Below are positions 7,723 through 16,693 of a stretch of 64,000 nucleotides of DNA, piece after piece (position 1 is the first letter of the stretch; every line of letters begins with the position of its first letter). The notes under the pieces are model-generated. The model ran no database searches. It was given only the letters and a program-made list of their open reading frames with translations, and was not told the DNA's origin. This DNA is from JADJOM01 sp046327715 (GTDB lineage Bacteria; Gemmatimonadota; Gemmatimonadetes; Gemmatimonadales; GWC2-71-9). Both the position numbers and the translations under genes were made by a program. The stretch lies in assembly GCA_046327715.1 (NCBI GenBank), contig JAXLXY010000005.1, positions 124,001 through 188,000 of the forward strand, written 5' to 3'.

Positions 7723-9813
7723 GTGCTGGCCCTGATCTTCGGCGGTGCCGTGGCCGCGCCCGCCGCGGCGCAGGACACCGTCGTGGTGCGGGGGCTGCAC
7801 TTCGAGGGCAACCACGCGATCGATGACTATACCCTCGGCGTCGCCATCGGCACCACGAACTCCAGCTGGTTCGCCCGCAGCGCCCTGGTGCGGTGGATCG
7901 GCCTCGGGGAGCGCCGGTACTTCGACCCGCTCGAGTTCCGGCGGGACGTCCTGCGGCTCACCCTGTTCTACCGCCAGAGCGGGTACATGGACGTGCAGGT
8001 GGACACCACGGTGCGGCGGCACGGACGCCACGTGGACCTGACCTTCCGCATCACCGAGGGGCCGCCGATCGAGGTGCGCTCGATGGCGGTCGAGGGGCTC
8101 GACTCCCTCGACATCCGGGACGAGGTCCTGGCCGACCTGCCACTGCGCGCCGGCGCGCCGTTCAACCGCTTCCTGTTCCAGGCCACGGCCGACACCATCA
8201 TCAACCGCCTGCGCAACCGCGCCCGTCCCGGCGCGGAGGTCTATCGCAACTACGAAGTCGACCGCGCGGCCCGGACCGCGCGGGTGTCGCTGGCCGTGGT
8301 GCCGGGCCCGTTCGCGCGGGTGGGGCCGGTGCAGGTGACCGGCGGTACCCGGGTGGACTCGACCTTCGTGCGGCAGCTGCTCTCGGTGCGGGAGGGCCAG
8401 CCCTTCGCGCAGCAGAACATCTTCCAGAGCCAGCGCAAGCTCTACCAGACCGAGCTGTTCCGCCTGGCCACCGTCACCGTGGACTCGAGCCGCTACGCCG
8501 CGGACAGCACCGTGGTGCCGATCACGGTGCAGGTGTCGGAGGGCCGGGCCCACCGGCTGCGGAGCAGCGTCGGCTTCGCCACCAACGAGTGCTTCCGCGG
8601 CGGGGTGGGGTGGACCGACCGCAACCTGTTCGGCACCGGCCGCCTCTTCGACATCTCGGCCCGGGTGTCGCAGGTGGGCGTGGGCACCCCCTTCGACTTC
8701 GGGCTCGAGTCCTCGCTCTGCAAGGGCCTGGCGGGCGACACGATCGGCTCCTCCCGGGCCAACTACAACATCACCGCCCTGGTGCGCCAGCCGCGCTTCT
8801 TCACGCCGGACATCACCGGTACGGTGAGCCTCTACGGGGAGCGCCGCAGCGAGTTCGCGATCTACCGCCGCGAGGAGGTGGGCGTGAGCCTGCTGCTGCA
8901 GCGGGAGACCGTGCGGCGGGTGCCGATCGCCCTCGCCTACCGCCTCTCCTTCGGCGGCACCACCGCGAACGCCGCGACCTTCTGCGCCTTCTTCAATGCC
9001 TGTTCCCCGGAGGACGCGACCCGGCTGCGGGAGGAGCGGCTCCTCGGCGTGGTGACGGCGGGCGTCAGCTGGCCGCGGCAGAACAACCCGCTCGACCCGA
9101 GCCGCGGCCACCTGTTCAGCTTCGACGTCAGTCACAGCTCCCCGATCACCGGCTCGGCGCGCTTCCAGACCTTCACCCGCCTCACCGGCGACGCGGCGTG
9201 GTACCGCCCCCTCGGCACCGGGGGGGCGGTGCTCACCTGGCACCTGCGCGGCGGCCTGATCTTCGCGCCGACGGTGTCCATCGACAGCGCCAGCGGCAGC
9301 TTCATCCCGCCCGAGCAGCGCTTCTACGCCGGCGGCCCCAACGACGTGCGCGGCTTCGACCGCAATGAGCTCGGGCCGGTGGTCTACGTGCTGGCGCGCG
9401 ACACCATCACCCCCGAGCGGCAGGACTCCCTCGACCGCGGCACCCTGCGGCCCCGGTTCAGCGCCACCGGAGGCAACACCCTCGGGGTGGCCCAGCTGGA
9501 ACTGCGCTGGCCCGCCCCGGTCTGGAGCTCCCGGCTGCGCCTGGCACTGTTCGTGGATGCCGGCACGCTGTACCAGCGGGGCGGGCGCGGGGCCTCTCCC
9601 TTCGAGGTCCGCGTGACCCCCGGCGCCGGGCTGCGGCTCAACACGCCGCTCGGGCCGGCGCGCTTCGACGTGGCGTACAACGGCTATGACCAGCCGCCGG
9701 GCGCGCTCTACCTGCAGAAGAGTGACGGGACCCTGACCCGCGAGCCGACCGACTTCGTGCAGCGGCGGCAGAGCCGGCTCACGTACCACTTCAGCTTCGG
9801 GCAGGCGTTCTGA
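7723..9813 (+). CDS. BamA/TamA family outer membrane assembly protein
   Basis: A 696-aa Omp85-family protein. Three POTRA-like repeats start at VVVRGLHFEGNHAIDD, VRSMAVEGLDSLDIRD and RVGPVQVTGGTRVDSTF. A C-terminal 16-strand-type barrel follows, with QRFYAGGPNDVRGFDRNELG and a terminal Phe (SFGQAF), the BAM recognition signal. Directly overlapping tamB (TGATG) makes TamA the best call: it would form the outer-membrane side of the TamAB complex. The first standard start codon, GTG 7723, cuts the signal peptide short. The frame is open upstream, and a CTG at 7690, 9 nt after GGGAG, would give a full signal peptide with Arg residues. Confidence 0.93.
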   Translation: MLALIFGGAVAAPAAAQDTVVVRGLHFEGNHAIDDYTLGVAIGTTNSSWFARSALVRWIGLGERRYFDPLEFRRDVLRLTLFYRQSGYMDVQVDTTVRRHGRHVDLTFRITEGPPIEVRSMAVEGLDSLDIRDEVLADLPLRAGAPFNRFLFQATADTIINRLRNRARPGAEVYRNYEVDRAARTARVSLAVVPGPFARVGPVQVTGGTRVDSTFVRQLLSVREGQPFAQQNIFQSQRKLYQTELFRLATVTVDSSRYAADSTVVPITVQVSEGRAHRLRSSVGFATNECFRGGVGWTDRNLFGTGRLFDISARVSQVGVGTPFDFGLESSLCKGLAGDTIGSSRANYNITALVRQPRFFTPDITGTVSLYGERRSEFAIYRREEVGVSLLLQRETVRRVPIALAYRLSFGGTTANAATFCAFFNACSPEDATRLREERLLGVVTAGVSWPRQNNPLDPSRGHLFSFDVSHSSPITGSARFQTFTRLTGDAAWYRPLGTGGAVLTWHLRGGLIFAPTVSIDSASGSFIPPEQRFYAGGPNDVRGFDRNELGPVVYVLARDTITPERQDSLDRGTLRPRFSATGGNTLGVAQLELRWPAPVWSSRLRLALFVDAGTLYQRGGRGASPFEVRVTPGAGLRLNTPLGPARFDVAYNGYDQPPGALYLQKSDGTLTREPTDFVQRRQSRLTYHFSFGQAF

Positions 9814-12800
9814 TGCGCCGGCACCTGAGGCGCTTCCCGGCCGCGCTCCTCCTCGCGCTGGTGCCGACGGTGCTCGGCACCGCCACCGCGCTGCTCTACA
9901 CCGAGCCGGGGCACGGGGCCCTCGGCCGGCTGGCCAGCCAGGAGCTCACCCGGATGTTCCGGGGGCGCTTCACGGTGGGCCGGGTGTCGGGCTCGTTCCT
10001 CTCCACCATCGTGCTCGATCGGGTGGCCATCCGCGACACCCTGGGCGAGCCCTTCGCCACCGTGGACCGGATGGCGGTCCGCTACCGGCTGGCCGACCTG
10101 CTCGCCGGCCGCATCGTGTTTGCGGGGGCCGAACTCGACCATCCGGACGTGCGGATCGTGAAGCGGCAGAACGGGCGGCTCAACCACCAGGAGATCTTCC
10201 GGCTCGGCGAGGGACCCGGCGGCGGGCCCTCGCCCCTGGTGGAGGTGCGCGACCTCCGCATCCGGGCCGGGCGCATCGAGCTCCGGCTGCCGTGGAATCC
10301 CCCGGACACCGCGCGGACCGCCGCACTGGTGGCGGAGGCGCTGGCCCGGGACCGGGCTCGCCCCGGGCGGCGGGTGCTGGCCACGCCCGACGGACTCCGC
10401 CGCGTGGTGGTGCTCGACTCGCTGCACGCGCGCCTGCCGCGCCTGGTCATCAGCACTCCCGACCACGCGCCGCTCACCTTCGACGTGGACAGCCTCCGCA
10501 CCCGGGTGAGCGACCCGGCGGTGACGGTCGTGGACCTCGCGGCCCACGCCTGGACCCACGGCGACAGCCTGGCCTTCACCGCGCACCGGGCGGCGCTGCC
10601 CCACAGCCGCCTGAGCGGCGGCGGCATCCTCACCTGGCCGCGCGGCCCGGTGCTGTACGACTTCACGCTCACCGCCGACCCCCTCGACCTCGCCGACCTC
10701 CACTGGGTCTCCCCCGACTTCCCCGCGCTGCGCGGCCGGACGGTGGTGACCGCGCGGTCCCGCTCCGACCAGCTCACGGCGTACACCCTCGAGGGACTCG
10801 ACCTGCGCGGCGCACCGGGCCGGCTGGCGGGCCGCGTGACCGCCCTGGTCGACCAGCGACGCGGGCTCGGGGTCGAGGCGATGACGCTCGACCTCACCGG
10901 CCTCGACCTCGACGTCCCGCGACCCTACCTGGACACCCTCCCCCTCCACGGCGTGCTCGACGGGCGGATCGCCGGCGCCGGGTTCCGCGACGGCCTCGAC
11001 CTCACGCTGGACCTCGCCTTCCGCGACGACAGCGTCCCGGGGGCCCCGGTGACGGTCCTCGCTGGCGGGGGGCATCTGGTGCTCGGCGGGCCGGCCGGCA
11101 CCCTGTTCGACAGCCTCGAGCTGGTGCACGCCGACGTGGACCTCGGCACCGTGCGGCGGCTGGCGCCCGCGGTGGAGCTCCGGGGCAGGGTGCAGCTGGC
11201 GGGCGTACTCCGGGGGCCGTGGCGCGCGGTCACCTACGAGGGTCAGGTGGCCCATCGTGACGGCGAGCGGCCCGAGAGCCGCGGCGCGCTGCGCGCCCTG
11301 CTCGACACCCGGCAGGACACGGTCCGCTTCGACGCGCAGTTCGACGCCGCCCCCCTCGCCTTCGACGGGATCCGCCCGGGCTATCCCGCGATCCCCCTGC
11401 AGGGCGCGGTCGAGGGTCCGATCGAGGTGCGGGGCACCGCCGACCACTTCTTTACCCGGTTCGACGTCACCGGCGACCTCGGCCGGCTGGCCCTCGAGGG
11501 CAGCATCGGCCGCGCGCCCGGACGGCTCGTGGCCGAGAGCCTGACCGCGCGGTTCGCGGGCCTCGACCTCGCCCGCGTGCGCGGCACCGGCCCCGCCACC
11601 CGGCTCACCGGATCACTCCGCGCCGACGGCGTGCTCGACAGCCTGGCGGGGCCCGCCGGCACGCTGGCGCTCGACCTGGGCCGGACCCGGCTGGAGCGCT
11701 TCACCCTCGACACGGTCCACGTGCTGGCCCGCGCCACCGACGGGGTGATCCTCGTCGACACGATCGAGACCGGGTGGCGCGCCGGCCGCCTCGGGGCCAG
11801 CGGCCGCCTGGCGTGGCAGGGCGGGGAGGCGGGCAGCATCATCGGGCGCTTCACCGCCGACAGCCTCGCTGCCTTCGCTCCCTTCCTCGCCGGTGTGCGG
11901 GTGCCGGGCGAGGACTCCACCGCCGCCGCCGACTCCCTCGACGGCAGCGTCACCGGCGAGGTGGAGCTCGCCGGCAGCGCGCGGGAGCCCCGCCTGCTGC
12001 TGCAGGCGCGCGGGTCGGCACTCGGCTGGCGGGGCGTGCGGGTCCCCACCGCAGCCGCCTCGGTCGGCTGGCGGGGCGTGGCGCGGCCCGAGGTCGGCGG
12101 CGGCATCCGCGCGGATTCCGTGGTCGTGCGCCGCTGGCGGCTGGAGGACCTCGACCTGGTGCTGGGCGGGTACCAGGATTCGCTCCGCTGGGGTATGCAG
12201 GGGCGGTTCGCCGGGCTGGCCACCGTGGGCGCCGCCGGCAGCTTCCGCGCCCCCGCCGATTCCCAGGTCGTCGTGGTCGACTCGCTGGTGGCCGACCTGC
12301 CGCACCACGACTGGGCCCTCACCGGCCCCGCGACCGTGGTGCTGGCCGGCGGCCGGGTGGCGCTCGAGGGCGTGACCCTCGCCGCGAGTGATGGCTCGGG
12401 CGCCCTGGCGGTCCTGGGCAGCGTGCCGCGCACCACCCCGGGTGACCTCACGGTGAGCGCCACCGGCGTGGACCTGCGCGACATCTACGCCCTGCTCGAG
12501 CGCGACACCGCCGGCATCGCGGGCGCGGTGCAGCTCGACCTGGCCATCGGTGGCACCGCACGGAATCCCACGCTGCAGGGCACCGGGTCGCTCGCCGACC
12601 TGTCGGTGGGCGAGCTGGGCTCGCCCTTCGTGCAGGGGATCGTCAACTACGCCGACCGCCGGCTCGACGCCAACCTGCTCCTGTGGCGCACCGGCCAGCC
12701 GGTGCTGCGGCTCGAGGCGGCCCTGCCGCTCGACCTGGCCCTCCAGTCGGTGCCCCGCCGCCAGGTGGAGGGCCCGCTCCGGGTCCGCGCCATCGCCGAC

Positions 12801-14237
12801 AGCACCGACCTCGGTGTGCTCGAGGCGTTCACCCGCAACCTGCGCCGGGTCCGCGGGACCCTCCGCGCCGACGTGGCGATCGAAGGCAGCTGGGACGCCC
12901 CACGCCTGGGCGGCCAGCTCGCCATCGCGGATGCCTCGGCCCAGGTGCCCGGGCTCGGCGTCCGCTACGCCGGCGTCCAGGCCGCGGCGCACCTGCTCGG
13001 CGACTCCATCGTGGTGGACTCGCTGCTCGCCCGGAGCGGCGACGGCACCCTGCGGGTGGGCGGCGTCATCCGCCTGGAGCGCCTGACGCGGCCCGTCCTG
13101 GGCCTCACCCTCCGGGCCCGGCGCTTCCGGACCATCGACGTGCGGCGGTTCCTCACCCTCGACGCCAGCGGCACCGTGGAGCTGACCGGCCCGGTCTTCG
13201 GCGCGCACCTGACCGGCCGGGTGACCGCCGACGCCGGCAACCTTCACTTCGCCGACCTCATCACGAAGCGGATCGTCGACCTCGAGAACCCGGGCGACAG
13301 CGGCCTGATCGACCTCGACCTGGTCCGCACCGAGCGGCTGGGCGCCAACTTCCAGAGCCGGTTCCTCGACTCGCTGACCATCGACACCCTGCAGGTCCAG
13401 ATGGGCGAGAGCTTCTGGCTCCGCTCCAACGAGGCCAACATCCAGCTCGACGGGAGCCTGGGCGTCGGCAAGGTGCGCGACCGCTACCGCTATGACGGCG
13501 CGCTCAACGCCCTGCGCGGCAGCTACACGCTGCGCATCGGCGGCATCGTGGCCCGCGAGTTCACGGTGGAGCGGGGCACGGTCCGGTACTTCGGGACGCC
13601 CGACCTGAACGCCGACCTCGACATCGAGGCGCAGCACACCGTCCTCGCGGCCGAGACCAGCGAGGAGATCCCGGTGATCGCGCGGATCACCGGCACCATG
13701 CTGCAGCCCAAGCTGGAGCTCTCCAGCCCGCCGACCTCGAGCCGCCCGGCGCTGTCCCAGACCGAGCTGGTCAGCTACCTCATGTTCAGCCGGCCCACGT
13801 TCAGCCTGCAGGGCCAGGCGGGGCAGGGAAGCCAGTACGCCGCGGTCGAGACCGGGCTGTCCTACCTCTCGAGCGCGCTCTCCAGCGAGATCCAGCGCAC
13901 CCTGATCAGCGACCTCGGCGTCCCCATCGACTACATCGACATCCGCGCCGGCGGCGCCGGGGCGGCGGGCCTCGGCGGCCAGGCGGGGGCGGCACAGGTG
14001 GCCCAGCTGGCCGCCGGCTGGCAGATCGGCCGGCGCTGGTTCGTCACGCTGGTCGCGGACCTGTGCACCAACGCGACGCGGTTCTATCCCAACGCGGAGT
14101 TCCGCATGACCCGCCAGCTGCGGCTCAAGGCGAGCGTGGAACCGGCCTACTCGTGCCAGGTCGCGCTCAACCAGCCGACCCTGTCGGTCAACAAGTACCA
14201 GGTGGGGTTCGATGTGCTCTGGGACCGGGAGTACTGA
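9813..14237 (+). CDS. TamB-like translocation/assembly protein (DUF490 family)
   Basis: A 1474-aa AsmA/TamB-type protein that would span the periplasm as a long beta-groove, working with TamA in outer-membrane protein insertion or in phospholipid transport. Residues about 8-28 (FPAALLLALVPTVLGTATAL) form the N-terminal membrane anchor. The body is repetitive, with many D-L/G-T beta units. The C-terminal TamB domain is recognisable from ESFWLRSNEANIQLDGSL, RGSYTLRIGGIVAREF and SQTELVSYLMFSRPTFSL. Its ATG overlaps the TamA stop, so translation is coupled. The next gene starts 3 bases after its stop. Confidence 0.93.
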   Translation: MRRHLRRFPAALLLALVPTVLGTATALLYTEPGHGALGRLASQELTRMFRGRFTVGRVSGSFLSTIVLDRVAIRDTLGEPFATVDRMAVRYRLADLLAGRIVFAGAELDHPDVRIVKRQNGRLNHQEIFRLGEGPGGGPSPLVEVRDLRIRAGRIELRLPWNPPDTARTAALVAEALARDRARPGRRVLATPDGLRRVVVLDSLHARLPRLVISTPDHAPLTFDVDSLRTRVSDPAVTVVDLAAHAWTHGDSLAFTAHRAALPHSRLSGGGILTWPRGPVLYDFTLTADPLDLADLHWVSPDFPALRGRTVVTARSRSDQLTAYTLEGLDLRGAPGRLAGRVTALVDQRRGLGVEAMTLDLTGLDLDVPRPYLDTLPLHGVLDGRIAGAGFRDGLDLTLDLAFRDDSVPGAPVTVLAGGGHLVLGGPAGTLFDSLELVHADVDLGTVRRLAPAVELRGRVQLAGVLRGPWRAVTYEGQVAHRDGERPESRGALRALLDTRQDTVRFDAQFDAAPLAFDGIRPGYPAIPLQGAVEGPIEVRGTADHFFTRFDVTGDLGRLALEGSIGRAPGRLVAESLTARFAGLDLARVRGTGPATRLTGSLRADGVLDSLAGPAGTLALDLGRTRLERFTLDTVHVLARATDGVILVDTIETGWRAGRLGASGRLAWQGGEAGSIIGRFTADSLAAFAPFLAGVRVPGEDSTAAADSLDGSVTGEVELAGSAREPRLLLQARGSALGWRGVRVPTAAASVGWRGVARPEVGGGIRADSVVVRRWRLEDLDLVLGGYQDSLRWGMQGRFAGLATVGAAGSFRAPADSQVVVVDSLVADLPHHDWALTGPATVVLAGGRVALEGVTLAASDGSGALAVLGSVPRTTPGDLTVSATGVDLRDIYALLERDTAGIAGAVQLDLAIGGTARNPTLQGTGSLADLSVGELGSPFVQGIVNYADRRLDANLLLWRTGQPVLRLEAALPLDLALQSVPRRQVEGPLRVRAIADSTDLGVLEAFTRNLRRVRGTLRADVAIEGSWDAPRLGGQLAIADASAQVPGLGVRYAGVQAAAHLLGDSIVVDSLLARSGDGTLRVGGVIRLERLTRPVLGLTLRARRFRTIDVRRFLTLDASGTVELTGPVFGAHLTGRVTADAGNLHFADLITKRIVDLENPGDSGLIDLDLVRTERLGANFQSRFLDSLTIDTLQVQMGESFWLRSNEANIQLDGSLGVGKVRDRYRYDGALNALRGSYTLRIGGIVAREFTVERGTVRYFGTPDLNADLDIEAQHTVLAAETSEEIPVIARITGTMLQPKLELSSPPTSSRPALSQTELVSYLMFSRPTFSLQGQAGQGSQYAAVETGLSYLSSALSSEIQRTLISDLGVPIDYIDIRAGGAGAAGLGGQAGAAQVAQLAAGWQIGRRWFVTLVADLCTNATRFYPNAEFRMTRQLRLKASVEPAYSCQVALNQPTLSVNKYQVGFDVLWDREY

Positions 14238-14240
14238 GGC

Positions 14241-15146
14241 GTGACGCGCGCCCTCGTCATCACCAACCCGGCGGCGGCCCGGACCGAGGAGGTCTCGGTG
14301 CAGGCGGTGGTGCAGACGCTGCAGCGCGGCGGCTGGGACGTCGTGCTGCGGGCCACGGGGGGCCCGGGTGACGCCCGCCGCTTCGCCGCGGACGCGGTCC
14401 GCGACCGGTTCGACGTCGTCGGCGTCTTCGGGGGCGACGGGACCACCATGCAGGCCGCGGCCGCGCTGGTGGGCACCCCCGTGGCCCTCGGGGTGATCCC
14501 CGGCGGCACCGGCAATCTCCTGGCGGGCAATCTGCGCATCCCGACCCACCCCGTGCGCGCCGCGCGGGCCCTGCTGCAGGGCACCGTCTGCCCCCTCGAC
14601 CTGGGGCGCATGGAGCGCGACGACGGCCCGCATTACTTCGCGGTGGCCTGCGGGGCCGGCTACGACGCGCGCGTGATGGCCGAGACCACCACCCACGACA
14701 AGCATCGCTGGCGCCTGGCCGCCTACGTGGCCACCACCCTGCGGCTCATGCCGGAGCTGCGCAGCGCCCACCACCTGATCACCGTCGACGGCGTGGAGTA
14801 CGAGGCCCAGGCGGCACTGGTGCTGGTGGCCAACTGCGGCGAGGTGATCCCGCCGTTCATCAAGCTCCGTCGCGGCATCGCCCCGGACGACGGGCTGCTC
14901 GACGTCGTGGTGGTCCGGGCCGAGAACTTCACCGAGAGCGTGCAGGTGGTGTGGGAGCTGCTGCGTGGCCAGGCCGATGCCGGCACCCACCCCGCCCGGG
15001 TCGCCTATGCGCAGGGCCGCGTGGTGCGGGTGGAGACGTCCCCGGTCGAACCGGTGCAGCTCGATGGCGAGTCCCACGGCGCCACGCCGTTCGTGGCGGA
15101 AGTCGTGCCCGGCGCCATCCGGGTGATCCGGCCGCCGGCGTCATGA
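14241..15146 (+). CDS. Diacylglycerol/sphingosine kinase family lipid kinase
   Basis: A 301-aa protein of the DagK/YegS catalytic family, which phosphorylates lipid hydroxyls with ATP. The N-terminal ITNPAAAR, the nucleotide-binding GVFGGDGTTMQAA and the GVIPGGTGNLLAGNL motif are all present, as is the conserved late DDGLLDVVVVRA. Substrate (diacylglycerol, sphingoid base or undecaprenol-like lipid) is not decided by sequence. The GTG start at 14241 is preceded by GGGAG and lies 3 bases after tamB. Its stop overlaps the histidine kinase start (ATGA). Its place directly behind tamAB suggests a role in envelope lipid recycling, which is inference. Confidence 0.93.
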   Translation: MTRALVITNPAAARTEEVSVQAVVQTLQRGGWDVVLRATGGPGDARRFAADAVRDRFDVVGVFGGDGTTMQAAAALVGTPVALGVIPGGTGNLLAGNLRIPTHPVRAARALLQGTVCPLDLGRMERDDGPHYFAVACGAGYDARVMAETTTHDKHRWRLAAYVATTLRLMPELRSAHHLITVDGVEYEAQAALVLVANCGEVIPPFIKLRRGIAPDDGLLDVVVVRAENFTESVQVVWELLRGQADAGTHPARVAYAQGRVVRVETSPVEPVQLDGESHGATPFVAEVVPGAIRVIRPPAS

Positions 15147-16693
15147 GCCCCGCCACCTACCTCGCGGCGCTGGGCCGGGTGGCCCGGGTCCTCGCCAACA
15201 CCGAGGACGTGGGGGAGACCATCGCCGCGGTGGCGGCCGAGGGGCGTCGCGTCTTCGGGGCGGAGCGGGCCAGCGTCTTCCTGCTGCGCGAGGACGGCGA
15301 GGTGATGCCGGTGGCGTCGGAGGGACTCTCGGACGAATACCTGGCGGCGGTGGCCACCCACTTCCGGCAGATGGTGGCGTGGCAGTCGGTGCTGCGGGGC
15401 GAGGCCTACTTCGTGCCCGACGCCCGGACGCTGGTCGCGAGCCCGGTGCACGCCGAGGTGCTGGCGGAGGGGTTCGCGGGGCTGGCGGCGCTTCCGCTGG
15501 CCTACGGTGGCCGGGTCATCGGCTGGCTCGGCTTCTACCACGACGCGCCGCGGGAGTACGGCGAGGCCGACCGGCTGCTGGCCAGCGCCTTCGCCGACCA
15601 GGCGGCGCTCGCCATCGGCCGCGGCCGCCTGCTGGCGACCGTCACCCGGGTCAAGCAGGAGTGGCAGGCGGCGTTCGACGGGCTGGGCAGCGGGTTGGCG
15701 CTGGTCGACCGGCACGGCCGGATCGAGCGCGCCAACCGCTTCATCGCGGACCTGGCCGGCGTGGAGCTGACGGCCCTGCGCGGCCTCCCGCTCGCCTCGC
15801 TGTTCGCCGCCTGGCCCGCCGACGGCGCCGAACTGGCCACCCTGGCACAGGCCGGGGGCCACCGGGTCAGCTGCTACCTCGACGGGCCCGGCGGCCGCCA
15901 CCTGGCCATCATGGCCTCGAACCGCGTCGGCGGGGGCTTCGTGGTGGGGATCACCGACGTGACCGACGAGCTCGAGCTGCGCCAGCGGCTCACCCAGACG
16001 GAGAAGCTGGCCGCCCTCGGCACCCTGGTTTCCGGCACCGCGCACGAGCTCAACAACCCCCTCGCGGGCATCAGCGCCATGGCCCAGGCGCTGCTCATCG
16101 AGGCCGAGGGCGACGAGCTGGTGCAGGGGCTGCAGACCATCCGCCGCGAGGCCATGCGCGCCGCGCGCATCGTCAACGACCTGCTCGCCTTCGCGCGGCT
16201 GCGCCCGCTGGAGCGCCGCGACACGCAGCTCAACCAGATCGTCCGCGAGACCTTCGCCGCCACCCCCGCGCTCTCCAGCGACGGGGCGGTCTGGATCCTC
16301 GGCCTCGATCCCACCCTCCCGGCCGTGAGCGGCGATCCCGACCAGGTGCGCCAGGTGATCACCAACCTGCTGATCAACGCCGCGCAGGCCATGGCGGAGG
16401 CCCCGCGGCGCGAGGCCCACGTGCGGACCGCGTGGGACCAGGACTGGGTCAGCTTCGAGGTGCTCGACAGCGGCCCCGGCGTCCCGGCCGACGCCATGCC
16501 GCGCGTCTTCGAGCCGTTCTTCACCACCAAGGGCCACGGCGAAGGCACCGGCCTCGGCCTGTCGATTTCCCACGGCATCATCCGCGCCCACGGCGGCGAG
16601 ATCGCCGGCGAGAACCGCCCCGAGGGCGGCGCCCGGTTCGGCTTCCGCCTCCCGCGCGTCCCGACCCGCCTCCCGAGGAACAGCCATGCCTGA
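15143..16693 (+). CDS. GAF-PAS sensor histidine kinase
   Basis: A soluble 516-aa histidine kinase without membrane segments. It has an N-terminal GAF domain (about residues 15-160), a PAS domain (about 170-280), then HisKA and HATPase_c. The phospho-acceptor His301 sits in GTAHELNNPLAGI. The N box is NLLINAAQAM, G1 is DSGPGVP, the F box is FEPFFTTK and G2 is GTGLGLSISHG. This NtrB-like arrangement senses a cytosolic signal. The start is the ATG overlapping the lipid kinase stop (ATGA), which fits the GAF domain start. It overlaps the response regulator by 8 bases, so the two are surely cognate. Confidence 0.95.
   Translation: MSPATYLAALGRVARVLANTEDVGETIAAVAAEGRRVFGAERASVFLLREDGEVMPVASEGLSDEYLAAVATHFRQMVAWQSVLRGEAYFVPDARTLVASPVHAEVLAEGFAGLAALPLAYGGRVIGWLGFYHDAPREYGEADRLLASAFADQAALAIGRGRLLATVTRVKQEWQAAFDGLGSGLALVDRHGRIERANRFIADLAGVELTALRGLPLASLFAAWPADGAELATLAQAGGHRVSCYLDGPGGRHLAIMASNRVGGGFVVGITDVTDELELRQRLTQTEKLAALGTLVSGTAHELNNPLAGISAMAQALLIEAEGDELVQGLQTIRREAMRAARIVNDLLAFARLRPLERRDTQLNQIVRETFAATPALSSDGAVWILGLDPTLPAVSGDPDQVRQVITNLLINAAQAMAEAPRREAHVRTAWDQDWVSFEVLDSGPGVPADAMPRVFEPFFTTKGHGEGTGLGLSISHGIIRAHGGEIAGENRPEGGARFGFRLPRVPTRLPRNSHA

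Noticed and set aside
11613..15077. Open frame of 1154 codons on the minus strand, antisense to tamB and the lipid kinase
   Set aside because: It is composed of Arg/His/Gly/Ala-rich low-complexity sequence, has no domain, and fully overlaps two well-supported genes. High GC keeps antisense frames open.
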